The notes under the pieces were generated by a model. It was not told the origin of the DNA and did not search any database. It was given only the letters and a program-made list of their open reading frames with translations. Below, piece by piece: positions 33,261 through 42,973 of a stretch of DNA of 64,000 nucleotides (its first letter is position 1; each line of letters begins with the position of its first letter). The translations under genes were made by a program, and so were the position numbers. The stretch is taken from the NCBI RefSeq assembly GCF_002483205.1, contig NZ_DLHM01000007.1, forward strand, positions 310,001 to 374,000. The letters run 5' to 3'. The stretch comes from Flavihumibacter sp. UBA7668. Lineage in GTDB: Bacteria > Bacteroidota > Bacteroidia > Chitinophagales > Chitinophagaceae.

Positions 33261-34880
33261 TCAGTATCCGGTATTCTGCTCCAATACCGCATCCTTATTC
33301 AGATTGATTTCTGCCTGCGGAATCGGCAACAACAAATGTTTATCCTCAATACCCACCAGCTGGTTAATCGGACTCACCGCGTTTAATCGACGGGTTCTTT
33401 CTACCAGGGTTTTCGTCCGCATCAATGTCATCCGTCGATTTTCTTCGCCCACCAATTCACGTACCCGCTCATCCAGAATAAAATCCAAATCAACATCAGC
33501 AGCAGTAATTGCAGAAGCATTTGATCGGGCACGCAACAAATTCAAGGTTGTTGCAGCTTCTTCCAGTTTTCCCTGTTTGAACTGTGCTTCTGCTTTAAGC
33601 AGATAGGTTTCTCCCAATCGCATCAGGATGATATCCTTTATCATTGCAAATCCAAACTCATCCTTCGGATCAAACTGGAACCACTTGGTGGTATGCGGAG
33701 CGACCCGAAATATGGTATCAAATCCTGCATAAGGAACGGGTTGTCCGAAAGTAGCCGGACGAGCAGGGTCATTATAGGTATACCTTCTGCGGAAATTAAA
33801 AGAAGAATTCCTCATATCCTGCTCTTCATACAAATTATACACCACCCAGTCATTCAGACGTAACCGGGCCAGCCCTCTGCCCCCGAGCGAATCCGCCAGC
33901 TTCATGCCGGTAATCTGATAATAAGCTGCGGTCCATACCCGGCGATGTTGCGGACTATTCGTGATTCCGCCAACAACGGAAGCAGGATGCTCCATTTCCA
34001 GTGTCCACAATACTTCCCTGTTTTGCTGTGCTCTGCGTTGTTTGCCATAAATAAACAGATCAGAAAAGGCATCGCCAGGTTGGGTAGTACTTCCAAAACG
34101 GGCTGTATTCAAAGAAAACAATCCACTACTGATCACCGCTTCTGCCTGTTGTTCTGCCAGCTCATTTTTATCCATACGCAAATAGGCTTCGGAAAGCAGG
34201 TGCATCGCCATGTATTTATGTGCTCTGCCTGCAGGCTTTCCCGCTGAATTGGTTGTAGCACCCAATCCACCCGGATTCGGCAAGTTGGTTCCTGCATAAA
34301 TAAGATCTGCTTCAATCAATGCATTCACTTCATCCAATGGCGCACGGGTGAAATCCGTTTTTGGCGCAGTAAGCGGCTCAGTTACCAATGGCACCCGTCC
34401 AAAACAGGTAGCCAGTACATTATAGGCATAGGCTCTTAAAAAACGGGCTTCTCCATTTATGAAGCCTTTATTCTCTTCTGAAATACCAGACAACGCAGGA
34501 TCTTCAATATTCTTTATAATGATATTGGCATTATTGATCATGCGATAGGCCCAGCTCCAGGTAAAAGAAGCAGCTGCATCCGTTGATACCAGTAATGGAT
34601 AGTTGTAGTAAGGAACTTCAATTCCTTCCTGTTGCGCCGCATAGGCAATATCCGTACCGGTTTGCCAAACATTCAGCCAACCCTGACGGTCAGAGGTAGT
34701 GTGAAACTGACTGAAATGATTATACATACCTACAAGTGAAGCTTCAAATCCCAATGCATCTTTAAGTGTTGTTGGTGCATAGGATGAATACACTTTTTCA
34801 TCCAGAAAACTTTTACTGCAGGATGCCGTCAATAAAATTCCTATTAGTCCGGGCAGCAATATGGTTGATAATTTCTTCAT
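33261..34880 (-). CDS. SusD/RagB-family outer-membrane lipoprotein (PUL 2)
   Basis: A 539-residue SusD-type glycan-binding lipoprotein (lipobox LTASC, Cys21; start MKKLSTILLPG). It shows FINGEARFLRAYAYNVLATCFG in the TPR-like region, shared by most SusD proteins, and the C-terminal segments MRLGETYLLKAEAQFKQGK and LDERVRELVGEENRRMTLM. It follows SusC2 by 18 bases. The two genes form the surface transporter for the PUL 2 substrate, inferred to be an acidic polysaccharide from the GH105 and lyase-like genes nearby. Confidence 0.95.
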   Translation of the reverse strand: MKKLSTILLPGLIGILLTASCSKSFLDEKVYSSYAPTTLKDALGFEASLVGMYNHFSQFHTTSDRQGWLNVWQTGTDIAYAAQQEGIEVPYYNYPLLVSTDAAASFTWSWAYRMINNANIIIKNIEDPALSGISEENKGFINGEARFLRAYAYNVLATCFGRVPLVTEPLTAPKTDFTRAPLDEVNALIEADLIYAGTNLPNPGGLGATTNSAGKPAGRAHKYMAMHLLSEAYLRMDKNELAEQQAEAVISSGLFSLNTARFGSTTQPGDAFSDLFIYGKQRRAQQNREVLWTLEMEHPASVVGGITNSPQHRRVWTAAYYQITGMKLADSLGGRGLARLRLNDWVVYNLYEEQDMRNSSFNFRRRYTYNDPARPATFGQPVPYAGFDTIFRVAPHTTKWFQFDPKDEFGFAMIKDIILMRLGETYLLKAEAQFKQGKLEEAATTLNLLRARSNASAITAADVDLDFILDERVRELVGEENRRMTLMRTKTLVERTRRLNAVSPINQLVGIEDKHLLLPIPQAEINLNKDAVLEQNTGY

Positions 34881-34898
34881 GACACTGATTTTTGAACA

Positions 34899-37800
34899 TT
34901 AACGAAGGGAGATATTAGCTCCGAATACAAAGGATCGAACTGGCGGATAGTTGTTTACCCAATCTCCTGAACCACGGAAAGTGAAATCCTGTTCCGGATC
35001 CCAGCCCTGCCAGGAAGTAAATGTGTGCAGGTTTCTTCCGCTTGCATAAAGTGTCAATCCTGCCAAACGGATTTTACTCAACACTTTCTCCGGCACGGTA
35101 TAACTGAACGTGATATCCTTAATGCGGGTATAACTTGCATCTTTCGGGTATCCATAACCGCGATTCGCTGCAATTGCACCGGCATTTAAGGATGGCCGGT
35201 CATTGATCGGATTGGCCGGTGTCCAGTAATCAACTTCCCGTGGAATATTGATCCGGTGTGCTTCATCCGCAAAAGTCAGGTTAACATTATTACGTAATCC
35301 TCCCTGTGATGTCTGAATAAAAATATTAAGGTGAAAATTTTTATAATGAAAGGTATTCGTTAAACCACCGGTCCATTTTGGCAGGCGAGACCCCAGTACA
35401 CTACGGTCATTTGCATCAATTTTTTTATCGCCGTTGATATCGCGGAATTTGAGGTATCCTGGCTTGGCAGATGGATCCACGCTGGAGGGATCTTCTCCTT
35501 CCTGCCAAACACCATCCAATGTATAATCAAAAATCACCCGAAGCGGTTCTCCAATGAACCAGCCATTTCCAATATCACTGATTTCTTTCCCATTCTCATC
35601 CAGATTACCATAGAGACTTACGATTTCATTACGATAAGAAGCAAAATTGATGGAAGACTCCCACCTGAAATCGGTGGACTGAATATTCACAGTATTCAAC
35701 ATGAGTTCGATACCGGTATTTTTTGTTTTACCAAGATTATCGAGAATGTTTCCGTAGCCTGTTACAATCGGAATATTTCTTCTTAACAGAATATCAGTGG
35801 TATTCGTGTTGAATACATCAATGCTACCATTGATCCGGCTCTTCAGTATGGAGAAATCCACACCAAAGTTCAGTCCCTGAGTTTCCTCCCAGTGCAGGTT
35901 CGCATTTCCCAGATTATTTGCCAATACGCCAATTGTACTAACTCCATTGAAAGGAAAGCGATTGGTTCCTGCAGTTGTAACTGTACCATTGATATTGATG
36001 GCTTCATTTCCTGTTTTACCATAGGATGCCCGTAATTTCAAACTATTAATCAGGTTTACACCTGTCATGAATTTCTCATTGTGAATATTCCAACCCACTG
36101 CCATGGAAGGGAAGAGTCCGTATTTGGAAGTATTCGCACCAAATACAGAAGACCCGTCACGTCTGGCTGTTAGTGTTAGTAAATAGCGGCTGTCATAGGA
36201 ATAATTGATCCGGCCCATCTGGGAAAGGTTGGATTTTCCATCCTGAAAAGAGCCGGCTGTTTGTGTAGCTCCGGCACCCAGATTGTAAAAAGACAACTGA
36301 TCGTTTATAAATCCGGTAGCAGAAGCACTGTTCGAGTAATACAATTTTTCCTGTGCACTGTACAAGGCGGTCAGATCCAGATGATGCTGTTCCCAATCAC
36401 GGGAATAGGAGAGTATATTTTCAATAATCCAGTATTTGGATTCTGAATTGAACGCATTTGCTGTACCCAACTGATTATTGATACTTCTACCTTCATAACC
36501 ACCTGTTCTGGATGTATTGTACGTATAGGATGCATTGATCCGATATTTTAATCCTTTTACAAAACCCGGACTAACTTCCGCATACGCATTACCGGTAAGG
36601 TTATTATTTCGTTCAATGCGATCAGTGGTAGTGCCCAATAAGGGATTCAGATAAAGCAATTCCGGACTCATGGGGAAAAGCGTATACTGGCCATTGGCGT
36701 CAAATAGTTGACCATACGGACTCATATTCGTTGCCAGGTAAAAATTTGCTCTTCCACCATCCGTATTGTTATTATTGAAAAAGAAAGAGGTACCTGCTGT
36801 TAACCAGTCGGTAATCCGCACATCCAGATTGGAACGGAGGTTGATCCGCTGGTACTGGTAACCAACCACTGCACCTTTTTGTTTCAGGTATTCCCCGGAG
36901 ATATAATATTTGGCATCTTTGGTTCCACCGGAAATACTAAGATTATGATCAGTTAGCCTTCCGGTTTGAGATACGGCATCCACCCAATCAGTGGTTTTAC
37001 CAGCATAGTAATTATTCCGTTCGAAAAGGTTTGGTAAAATACTGGTATCGCTCAATCCATTCTGTGCTTTGTAATCGGCCCATTTTTGAACATAGCGCTC
37101 GGGACTGCTGGGATTCAAGGTCTTGATAATATTTTCAACACCGGTGTACACATTGTAATTGATCATTGGCTTTCCTGTTGCCCCACGTTTGGTTGTGATC
37201 AGGATTACACCATTCGATCCTCTTACCCCATAAATAGCAACAGCCGATGCGTCTTTCAGAATTTCCATCGATGCGATATCATTCGCATTAATATCATTGG
37301 TGCTTGCATCCGGTGCCAGCGGAATTCCATCCAGAACAATCAACGGTGAATTATTGGCGGTTATTGAATTGATCCCCCTCACCTGTACATTGGCTGCACG
37401 CCCTGGAACTTGTGATGGAGTACTCACATTTACACCAGCAACAGCACCCTGAATAGCCTGCATCACATTGGTAACAGGTAGTTGGGAAAAACGGCTTTTA
37501 GGAACAGAAGCTACTGCACCGGTGATATCGGAGCGTTTTTGGGTACCGTATCCAACTACAATCACCTCATTCATCCTCGCAGATGTTTCATCCGTTTGCA
37601 GGGTGATATTGAGTTGCTCCTGGGTTCCGACATCAATGGTCTGGCTGGCAAATCCAATAGAAGAAAATGTGATTTTTGCATTTTCAGGTACCGTAATTTC
37701 ATATTCACCGGCTGCATTAGTGGAGGTTCCGGTGGCTTTTCCGGATACCGTTATACTAACCCCCGCAAGCGGAATTCCCTTTTCGTCGGTTACTTTACCC

Positions 37801-38192
37801 CGAAGCCGGATATCCTGCTGGACCAGGTCAACGGGCGAAATAACCACCAATGACTCTCCTACCAGCTTGAATTTCAAGCCGGTATTGAGTAAAATTTTCT
37901 CCAGTATATCTTTAACCGGAGTGTCTTTTTCTGCCAATGAAAGTGTTTTGCCTTCCGGCAGCATTCCTTCGCTGTACAGAAATCGCAAATTTCCTTTTCG
38001 TTCCAGGATGTTCAAAGTCTGTTTAAAGGAAGCATTTCGTACTTCAATACTTACTTTGGTGTTTTGCGAGAACACGTTAGCAGAGACTTTCAGGCAGGCA
38101 AGGAACATAAAAATGAATGTCCATTTGCACATAAGCAATAGTGTTTTGGTAAAACCCGGGTAAGGCGGGTAACCGGTTAACGGTTTTTTCAT
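34899..38192 (-). CDS. SusC/RagA TonB-dependent outer-membrane transporter with STN domain (PUL 2)
   Basis: A 1097-residue outer-membrane importer. The signal peptide ends near SANVFSQ (about residue 44), followed by an STN domain (FKQTLNILERKGNLRFLYSE) and a carboxypeptidase-D-like domain (LRGKVTDEKGIPLAGVSITV). The plug begins with VIVVGYGTQKRSD and a C-terminal barrel completes the protein. The STN domain implies signalling to the FecR protein encoded upstream. The leader between this gene and FecR2 contains, moving upstream from the ATG at 38192, the shared motif, a 14-nt palindrome and a plus-strand terminator-like hairpin. Confidence 0.97.
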   Translation of the reverse strand: MKKPLTGYPPYPGFTKTLLLMCKWTFIFMFLACLKVSANVFSQNTKVSIEVRNASFKQTLNILERKGNLRFLYSEGMLPEGKTLSLAEKDTPVKDILEKILLNTGLKFKLVGESLVVISPVDLVQQDIRLRGKVTDEKGIPLAGVSITVSGKATGTSTNAAGEYEITVPENAKITFSSIGFASQTIDVGTQEQLNITLQTDETSARMNEVIVVGYGTQKRSDITGAVASVPKSRFSQLPVTNVMQAIQGAVAGVNVSTPSQVPGRAANVQVRGINSITANNSPLIVLDGIPLAPDASTNDINANDIASMEILKDASAVAIYGVRGSNGVILITTKRGATGKPMINYNVYTGVENIIKTLNPSSPERYVQKWADYKAQNGLSDTSILPNLFERNNYYAGKTTDWVDAVSQTGRLTDHNLSISGGTKDAKYYISGEYLKQKGAVVGYQYQRINLRSNLDVRITDWLTAGTSFFFNNNNTDGGRANFYLATNMSPYGQLFDANGQYTLFPMSPELLYLNPLLGTTTDRIERNNNLTGNAYAEVSPGFVKGLKYRINASYTYNTSRTGGYEGRSINNQLGTANAFNSESKYWIIENILSYSRDWEQHHLDLTALYSAQEKLYYSNSASATGFINDQLSFYNLGAGATQTAGSFQDGKSNLSQMGRINYSYDSRYLLTLTARRDGSSVFGANTSKYGLFPSMAVGWNIHNEKFMTGVNLINSLKLRASYGKTGNEAININGTVTTAGTNRFPFNGVSTIGVLANNLGNANLHWEETQGLNFGVDFSILKSRINGSIDVFNTNTTDILLRRNIPIVTGYGNILDNLGKTKNTGIELMLNTVNIQSTDFRWESSINFASYRNEIVSLYGNLDENGKEISDIGNGWFIGEPLRVIFDYTLDGVWQEGEDPSSVDPSAKPGYLKFRDINGDKKIDANDRSVLGSRLPKWTGGLTNTFHYKNFHLNIFIQTSQGGLRNNVNLTFADEAHRINIPREVDYWTPANPINDRPSLNAGAIAANRGYGYPKDASYTRIKDITFSYTVPEKVLSKIRLAGLTLYASGRNLHTFTSWQGWDPEQDFTFRGSGDWVNNYPPVRSFVFGANISLR

Positions 38193-38207
38193 AAATTCAC
38201 ATCATTA

Positions 38208-38218
38208 GGTTAAACAAT
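38208..38218 (-). promoter_or_regulatory. Shared susC leader motif (PUL 2 copy)
   Basis: Minus-strand ATTGTTTAACC ending 15 nt before the susC ATG. It is identical to the PUL 3 copy and matches the PUL 1 copy at 9 of 11 positions. Role unknown. Confidence 0.45.
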
Positions 38219-38227
38219 CTGGTTAGT

Positions 38228-38241
38228 GCAGGCATGCCTGC
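38228..38241. repeat. Perfect 14-nt palindrome in the susC2 leader
   Basis: GCAGGCATGCCTGC is a perfect palindrome, located 36-49 nt upstream of the susC2 ATG. It could be a protein-binding site or part of the leader RNA structure. I saw no copy in the other two susC leaders. Confidence 0.6.
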
Positions 38242-38260
38242 GTTAATCGATTGAACTTCA

Positions 38261-38296
38261 AACGGGGAAAGGTTCCAGCTTTTCCCGTTCTTTTTT
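38261..38296 (+). terminator. Plus-strand terminator-like hairpin in the FecR-SusC spacer (PUL 2)
   Basis: An 11-bp stem with one G-T pair (38261-38271 with 38279-38289, loop of 7), followed on the plus strand by a C and TTTTTT at 38291-38296. It is oriented opposite to susC and lies about 69-97 nt upstream of its start, like the hairpins of PUL 1 and PUL 3. Confidence 0.6.
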
Positions 38297-38356
38297 CAAC
38301 CGATGGTATACTTAAGGGATTAAGTAGCGGTGTAGTGTGCTGATACTTTTTAAGGG

Positions 38357-39472
38357 TTATTCAATTAATACCAATCGTTCTTCATTTATCCGGTAGCGAA
38401 AAGGCTCAATCAATTGCAAGGCTTCCAAGGCTGCTTCCAATGGCTCCTCTTTAAATATGCCGGTAAATCTTCTTTTTCTGAGCTTATCCGTTCGAATCTC
38501 TATTGTTATATTGTACCATCTTTCCAGCCTGGGAACCATTTCTTCAAACAATTCATTTTTAAAAACAAGCATATCGTTTGTCCATGATGTTTCCTGAACA
38601 ACTGCAACTTCTCCAATAGCTACTTCTTTTATATCCTCCAATATAAGCTTTCTGTCAAATGCTTTAGATTGAAGGGTTCGTCCCGGTTCCTTGGTTTGCT
38701 TATTTTCAACAATTGATACTTTTTCAGATGGACGTAATACAATTTTCTGAGCTGGCCTATCCCTAACCGTTAGTTCCACCAGTCCGCGTATAAGCGCAGT
38801 TTCGGTTATACTGTCTTTCGGGTATGCCTTCACGTTGAATGCGGTACCAAGTACCCTGATACTTACTTTATCGGTAGTTATAATAAAAGGGCGATCTTTA
38901 TTGTGTGCCACATCAAAATATGCCTCTCCGGAAAGTTTAACCATTCTTTGCTTCCCTTCGTTCATGTTTTCATCATAACTGAGATGCGTATCACTGTTGA
39001 GCCAAACCAGGGTACTGTCTGGTAATGTGATTTTTTTTCTTGCCCCTTTCGCTGTTTCAATTCTTGTAGTACTTGCAATAATCTGTTGATCAGTGCCATT
39101 GGATGGGGAATCCTGCCAAAACAGAAAAACAGTGAATCCAGTCAGAATTGCTGCGGCAGCCCAGTAATACAGCTTCCTGTTGCGATCTGCCGGAGCGATA
39201 ACATATTCCATTTCAACTGCATCCGCTGTTTCCGCAAGCTCCGCCTTTGTAAAATCATCCAGAAAGCGGATTCTATGCGCTTCAAATGCCAACTCAGCTG
39301 CCTGATCATCCTCTGATTCAGTAGAGTTTTGCCATACATACTGTAACAATTCCTCCTGATAGGAAATATCCGGAAACATTGCCTGAAGAATTTCAAGTTC
39401 TTCCAGTTCTTCCTCACTGGCTTCTCCCGCCATCTTACGGGTCAATAATTGTATTATTCTTTGTTCACTCAT
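38357..39472 (-). CDS. FecR-family anti-sigma factor (PUL 2)
   Basis: A 371-residue anti-sigma factor. It has an N-terminal helical part (MSEQRIIQLLTRKMAGEASE) and a membrane helix at about 103-120 (YYWAAAAILTGFTVFLFW). The periplasmic FecR domain contains VKLSGEAYFDVAHNKDRPF and VLGTAFNVKAYP, and the C-terminal DUF4974 domain follows (WTNDMLVFKNELFEEMVPRL). It should bind the ECF sigma factor encoded 74 bases upstream and receive the signal of SusC2 through its STN domain. This is the usual sigma-FecR-SusC-SusD order. Confidence 0.95.
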   Translation of the reverse strand: MSEQRIIQLLTRKMAGEASEEELEELEILQAMFPDISYQEELLQYVWQNSTESEDDQAAELAFEAHRIRFLDDFTKAELAETADAVEMEYVIAPADRNRKLYYWAAAAILTGFTVFLFWQDSPSNGTDQQIIASTTRIETAKGARKKITLPDSTLVWLNSDTHLSYDENMNEGKQRMVKLSGEAYFDVAHNKDRPFIITTDKVSIRVLGTAFNVKAYPKDSITETALIRGLVELTVRDRPAQKIVLRPSEKVSIVENKQTKEPGRTLQSKAFDRKLILEDIKEVAIGEVAVVQETSWTNDMLVFKNELFEEMVPRLERWYNITIEIRTDKLRKRRFTGIFKEEPLEAALEALQLIEPFRYRINEERLVLIE

Positions 39473-39546
39473 GAAGAAGTCCTTGCTGATCCTATTGAAA
39501 TGACAACAAGAAAAACCAAACTCCCTATAGGCTTGAATACTTTTTT

Positions 39547-40119
39547 TTAGCGGGTGCTAAGGCCATATTTTAGTTGTACGGCGGAGGTAATTTTCCGTAT
39601 GGCTGTTACCAATTGGGCATCCACTGTTTTCACGGAAATATCCAGAATGCGGGCCACTTCACTGTAACTGAAGCCATCTTCTTTTACCAGCCGGAATACC
39701 AGCCTGCACTTAGGAGGCAGTTCCAGTATCGCAGCTTCCAGCTTTCGTTTCATTTCTCTGGTTACAAAAACCTCATCCGGATTAATTGCAGGTAATGAAA
39801 CGTCAACATCAATTTGATCCAGACTCAATGATTGGAGACGACGTTCTTTTTTTAAGAAATTGATAGAGAAGTTCCTTGTAATCGTAAAGAGCCATGCCTT
39901 CAGGTTCTGTATTTCAAGAATTCCGGCACGTGATCGCCATAGTGTAATAAGCACATCATTGGCAATTTCCTCCGCCCATTGAGGATTTCTTACAATAGAC
40001 TGTGAAAATTTCCGAATATCCGGATAAAAATGAAGAAATAAACTACGATAGGCAGCTTCGTCTTGCTGTACAGCAACGCGATAGATTAATTGTTGAATAT
40101 CTGCAACAGGTGTTGGCAT
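39547..40119 (-). CDS. ECF RNA polymerase sigma factor (PUL 2)
   Basis: ECF sigma factor of about 190 residues. I use the ATG at 40119 (start MPTPVADIQQ) in place of an in-frame TTG two codons upstream. Region 2 is FLHFYPDIRKFSQSIVRNPQ with EEIANDVLITLW, and region 4 is LPPKCRLVFRLVKEDGFSYS with the HTH EVARILDISVKTVDAQLVTA. It lies 69 bases downstream of the DUF2264-GH16 gene and upstream of FecR2. It presumably drives susC2 and perhaps the enzyme genes placed before it. Confidence 0.95.
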   Translation of the reverse strand: MPTPVADIQQLIYRVAVQQDEAAYRSLFLHFYPDIRKFSQSIVRNPQWAEEIANDVLITLWRSRAGILEIQNLKAWLFTITRNFSINFLKKERRLQSLSLDQIDVDVSLPAINPDEVFVTREMKRKLEAAILELPPKCRLVFRLVKEDGFSYSEVARILDISVKTVDAQLVTAIRKITSAVQLKYGLSTR

Positions 40120-40194
40120 AAGCAAGCAGTCGTGACGCAGGAACTAAAATAGTCAATCGGGTTGAATAAACCAAAATATGTGTATTTATGACAT

Positions 40195-42969
40195 TTATTT
40201 TAATTTCCACACACGCACATAATCCACTTCCATTCGTCTCGGAAAACTTGTGCCAGATGGATCTCCCCCATTCATTCCTCCAAGAGCAAGGTTCAGCAAC
40301 ATGTAATGGGGTTGTTTAAAGGGATGAAATTCAAATCCGTCCTTATTTTTTAATAATAACAAAGGGGCCTTAATCAGCTGCTGATTATCTACATAGAGTG
40401 TTATGTTTTTTTCATCCCAATCCATTCGCCAGGTATGGAATTGAGCGGCCCATTTTTTTCCTCCCAAACTATCAGTAAGGCGGATGGAAGAAAACCATTC
40501 CGGTTTTTTGTCAGCACCCAAACAGGCAATGTTGGCCAATAGCTTGCCTTTATAGTATTCCATGATATCAATTTCCCCATTCGCGGGCCAGGGTTTGCTG
40601 ATACCCAGCGTCCACCAGGCAGGCCATAAGCCGGCACTAATATCGATCCGGGCACGCATTTCAAATCGACCATATAACCAATCTGCTTTAGCTTTTGTAA
40701 TCAGACAGCTTGAAGTATAATTTATCTCTTTCCGATTTTTCCGCCAGTCATTACTACCTTCTTCATAATTGGGATTCGGTTTTGTTTCCCGATTGGCTTC
40801 TATTACCAGCAACCCGTTTTCGCAACGTGCATTCTCCGGTTGGTACCATTGTAATTCATTATTACGTACGAAGCCATATTCATAGCCCCATTTTGTGCTA
40901 TCAGGAAAACCTGTCGTATTGAATTCATCCGACCAAACAAGCTCGTACTTTTTATAAACAGGTGGTGGTGCAGGCTCAAAACGGATTATTTTTTCCAACC
41001 CGTTCCGGAAACGAATCCGAATATTGGAGCCCTTTTCTTCTGCCTTAATTGATTCAACAGGAATCAATTCATCCGGCGTCCAATCTTCCCCGGATTTTTT
41101 CCACAACAGTAGTGTTGCGTAAATGACCGGACTTTGTTTGAGGCGGAAATAGTTTCTGGCATTTAGTACCGTGCTTTCTTTTGCTTCCGGATGAACGTTT
41201 CGGGTATCTACTGCTGTAATTGAATCCCAGCCGCTCAATGGGATCATTGCCAGCTGATAGTTCCCATTATCAATAATTTTCACCTCAAACCCATGGATTC
41301 GACGGGTGGAATTTTTAATTTTTCCATTTATGGCTGGTAATGCATAATGTCCCAGCCGGATTTCAGCAGCAGTTGTACTCAGATTCCGGTCAACCCTCAG
41401 AATCCCATTGGGTAATGGCATATCTGCCAGTTGCATTCGAATGGAGGAATCGGTTTCCAGAACCACATCGCGATAATATACTTCCTCCTCAAATTTTTTA
41501 AATCTGAATAGCCGGAATGGCTCCCACTGCTGCCGGGCATTTTTAACTATATAATTCATGGCAACAACACCACTCACGCTATCTGCCTGCCAGGGGAAAG
41601 CACTGTTATAGGATAATCGATTGTAGTTTTCACTGGCGCGAAAAGGCTCCCGGGCATTAATCGCCTTCACATGGCACCAGGATCTGATCTCTGATGCACC
41701 AATACCTGTGTAATCAGTAATCAGGATATTGGAGCCGGGCTGAAATTTATTAACCACCTGTTGGGATTTAAGTTCCTTTTCCCAGGGCCCTTCATTTTCA
41801 ATGGATGTCCAGAATGGATTGTCAGCTGGCACGAGTAGTCCCAGAAATGCCTTGCCCATCCAATAAGCACTCCCCCGGCAACTATAGGGTTGAACTGCAG
41901 GTTCAAATGCTCCATAAAATCCCAATGTTGGTACATGATCTTCCAAAAAATCAGGATGTTGCAAAAACTGCAACAATACGCCGGATGCAATCCGGCGCAT
42001 CCAGCCATAATTTGTACCCGGCTCCTGAACTAATCCCATCAGGGGAAAGGGAATAACCGAGCCCAGCCGATATGACATACTTCGGCCCCAAAGGATCATT
42101 TTACCATCCCGGCTAAACAGGTAAGGATAATTATCCTGAACATCTTTAAAATTGTTGATGAACTGCTGTGCGTAGACAGGGTAATATTGGTTGCCAAATA
42201 GATGAGCCCAAAGCGGGCCGTACATCTGAAACGCCCACATACTGTAATAATCATAGGCAGGAGCATCGTTATACCAGCCATATCCCCGATAATGATCCAG
42301 CGATTTTTGCAGGTACTCTTCCATCAGGTTTTCGTTAATCGAATACCCTCTTGATTTGAAAAAGCTAAATATAAAAATGTTGAAGAATTTCCAGTTGGAC
42401 GCAACAGTTGGGCCGTCGGCATAACTCAGCATCAGGTTAGCCAGTGCATCCTGTTGCGGCTTCGTAAGAGGATCCCAAAGCTGTTCAGGGGCAGCGAACA
42501 AGGAAACGGAAATAGCACCCAATTCCACCAGCGTTTGAGTTGGCCAGTTTATTTCCTTTGTTCTTGGTTTTATGTAAGCCTCACTGGACGGATTGAGTAA
42601 TCCCAGCAGATGGTAGCGGTAATATTCAGCAATATTGATATTCCGGATTCTAAGCTCAGGTTCTTCTTTCAAGAGGGAGGCTGCAAAAAAAAGTGTTCGG
42701 GATAAACCTTCGAGTTTCTCTGTAACATGTTGTGCAGCTTCTCTTGGGTAAGATTTGCCGGCCTGTTTCGGAAAAACCATTGGATCTTCCAGTTTACTGA
42801 TATGGTGAAAAGCACCATCCAGTAAATAAAGAGCAGCGTCTTTCCAATGCTGCCGTGTCATACCAGTATGCGGACTCCGGTTATAATCCGGATTTTGGAG
42901 GTTAAAAACAGTTTGAGCGCTGAGATGTTGCACTATAAAGGAAAACAATAGGAATAAATAGGTACGCAT
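40195..42969 (-). CDS. DUF2264-GH16 fusion protein
   Basis: A 924-residue exported protein (signal peptide ending LSAQ, residue 19) joining two catalytic-type modules. The N-terminal part to about residue 400 is DUF2264-like, an (alpha/alpha)6-toroid family, with HWKDAALYLLDGAFHHISKL and AYDYYSMWAFQMYGPLWAHL. A beta-rich middle part follows up to about 670. From 672 on there is a complete GH16 domain with the retaining motif GEIDIMEY (Glu799 nucleophile, Asp801, Glu804 acid/base), typical of beta-glucanases, agarases and related beta-galactanases. I recall that some DUF2264 proteins are placed with beta-glucuronidases in GH154, which would suit the GH105 and lyase-like neighbours; this needs checking. 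Four bases separate it from the GH105 gene. The natural fusion suggests sequential attack on one polymer. Confidence 0.85.
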   Translation of the reverse strand: MRTYLFLLFSFIVQHLSAQTVFNLQNPDYNRSPHTGMTRQHWKDAALYLLDGAFHHISKLEDPMVFPKQAGKSYPREAAQHVTEKLEGLSRTLFFAASLLKEEPELRIRNINIAEYYRYHLLGLLNPSSEAYIKPRTKEINWPTQTLVELGAISVSLFAAPEQLWDPLTKPQQDALANLMLSYADGPTVASNWKFFNIFIFSFFKSRGYSINENLMEEYLQKSLDHYRGYGWYNDAPAYDYYSMWAFQMYGPLWAHLFGNQYYPVYAQQFINNFKDVQDNYPYLFSRDGKMILWGRSMSYRLGSVIPFPLMGLVQEPGTNYGWMRRIASGVLLQFLQHPDFLEDHVPTLGFYGAFEPAVQPYSCRGSAYWMGKAFLGLLVPADNPFWTSIENEGPWEKELKSQQVVNKFQPGSNILITDYTGIGASEIRSWCHVKAINAREPFRASENYNRLSYNSAFPWQADSVSGVVAMNYIVKNARQQWEPFRLFRFKKFEEEVYYRDVVLETDSSIRMQLADMPLPNGILRVDRNLSTTAAEIRLGHYALPAINGKIKNSTRRIHGFEVKIIDNGNYQLAMIPLSGWDSITAVDTRNVHPEAKESTVLNARNYFRLKQSPVIYATLLLWKKSGEDWTPDELIPVESIKAEEKGSNIRIRFRNGLEKIIRFEPAPPPVYKKYELVWSDEFNTTGFPDSTKWGYEYGFVRNNELQWYQPENARCENGLLVIEANRETKPNPNYEEGSNDWRKNRKEINYTSSCLITKAKADWLYGRFEMRARIDISAGLWPAWWTLGISKPWPANGEIDIMEYYKGKLLANIACLGADKKPEWFSSIRLTDSLGGKKWAAQFHTWRMDWDEKNITLYVDNQQLIKAPLLLLKNKDGFEFHPFKQPHYMLLNLALGGMNGGDPSGTSFPRRMEVDYVRVWKLK

Positions 42970-42973
42970 CTTA

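Noticed and set aside
37468..38163. 231-codon plus-strand open frame inside SusC2
   Set aside because: It lies antisense to the signal peptide, STN and plug-coding part of a clear SusC gene, has low-complexity serine/valine-rich composition and no recognisable motif.
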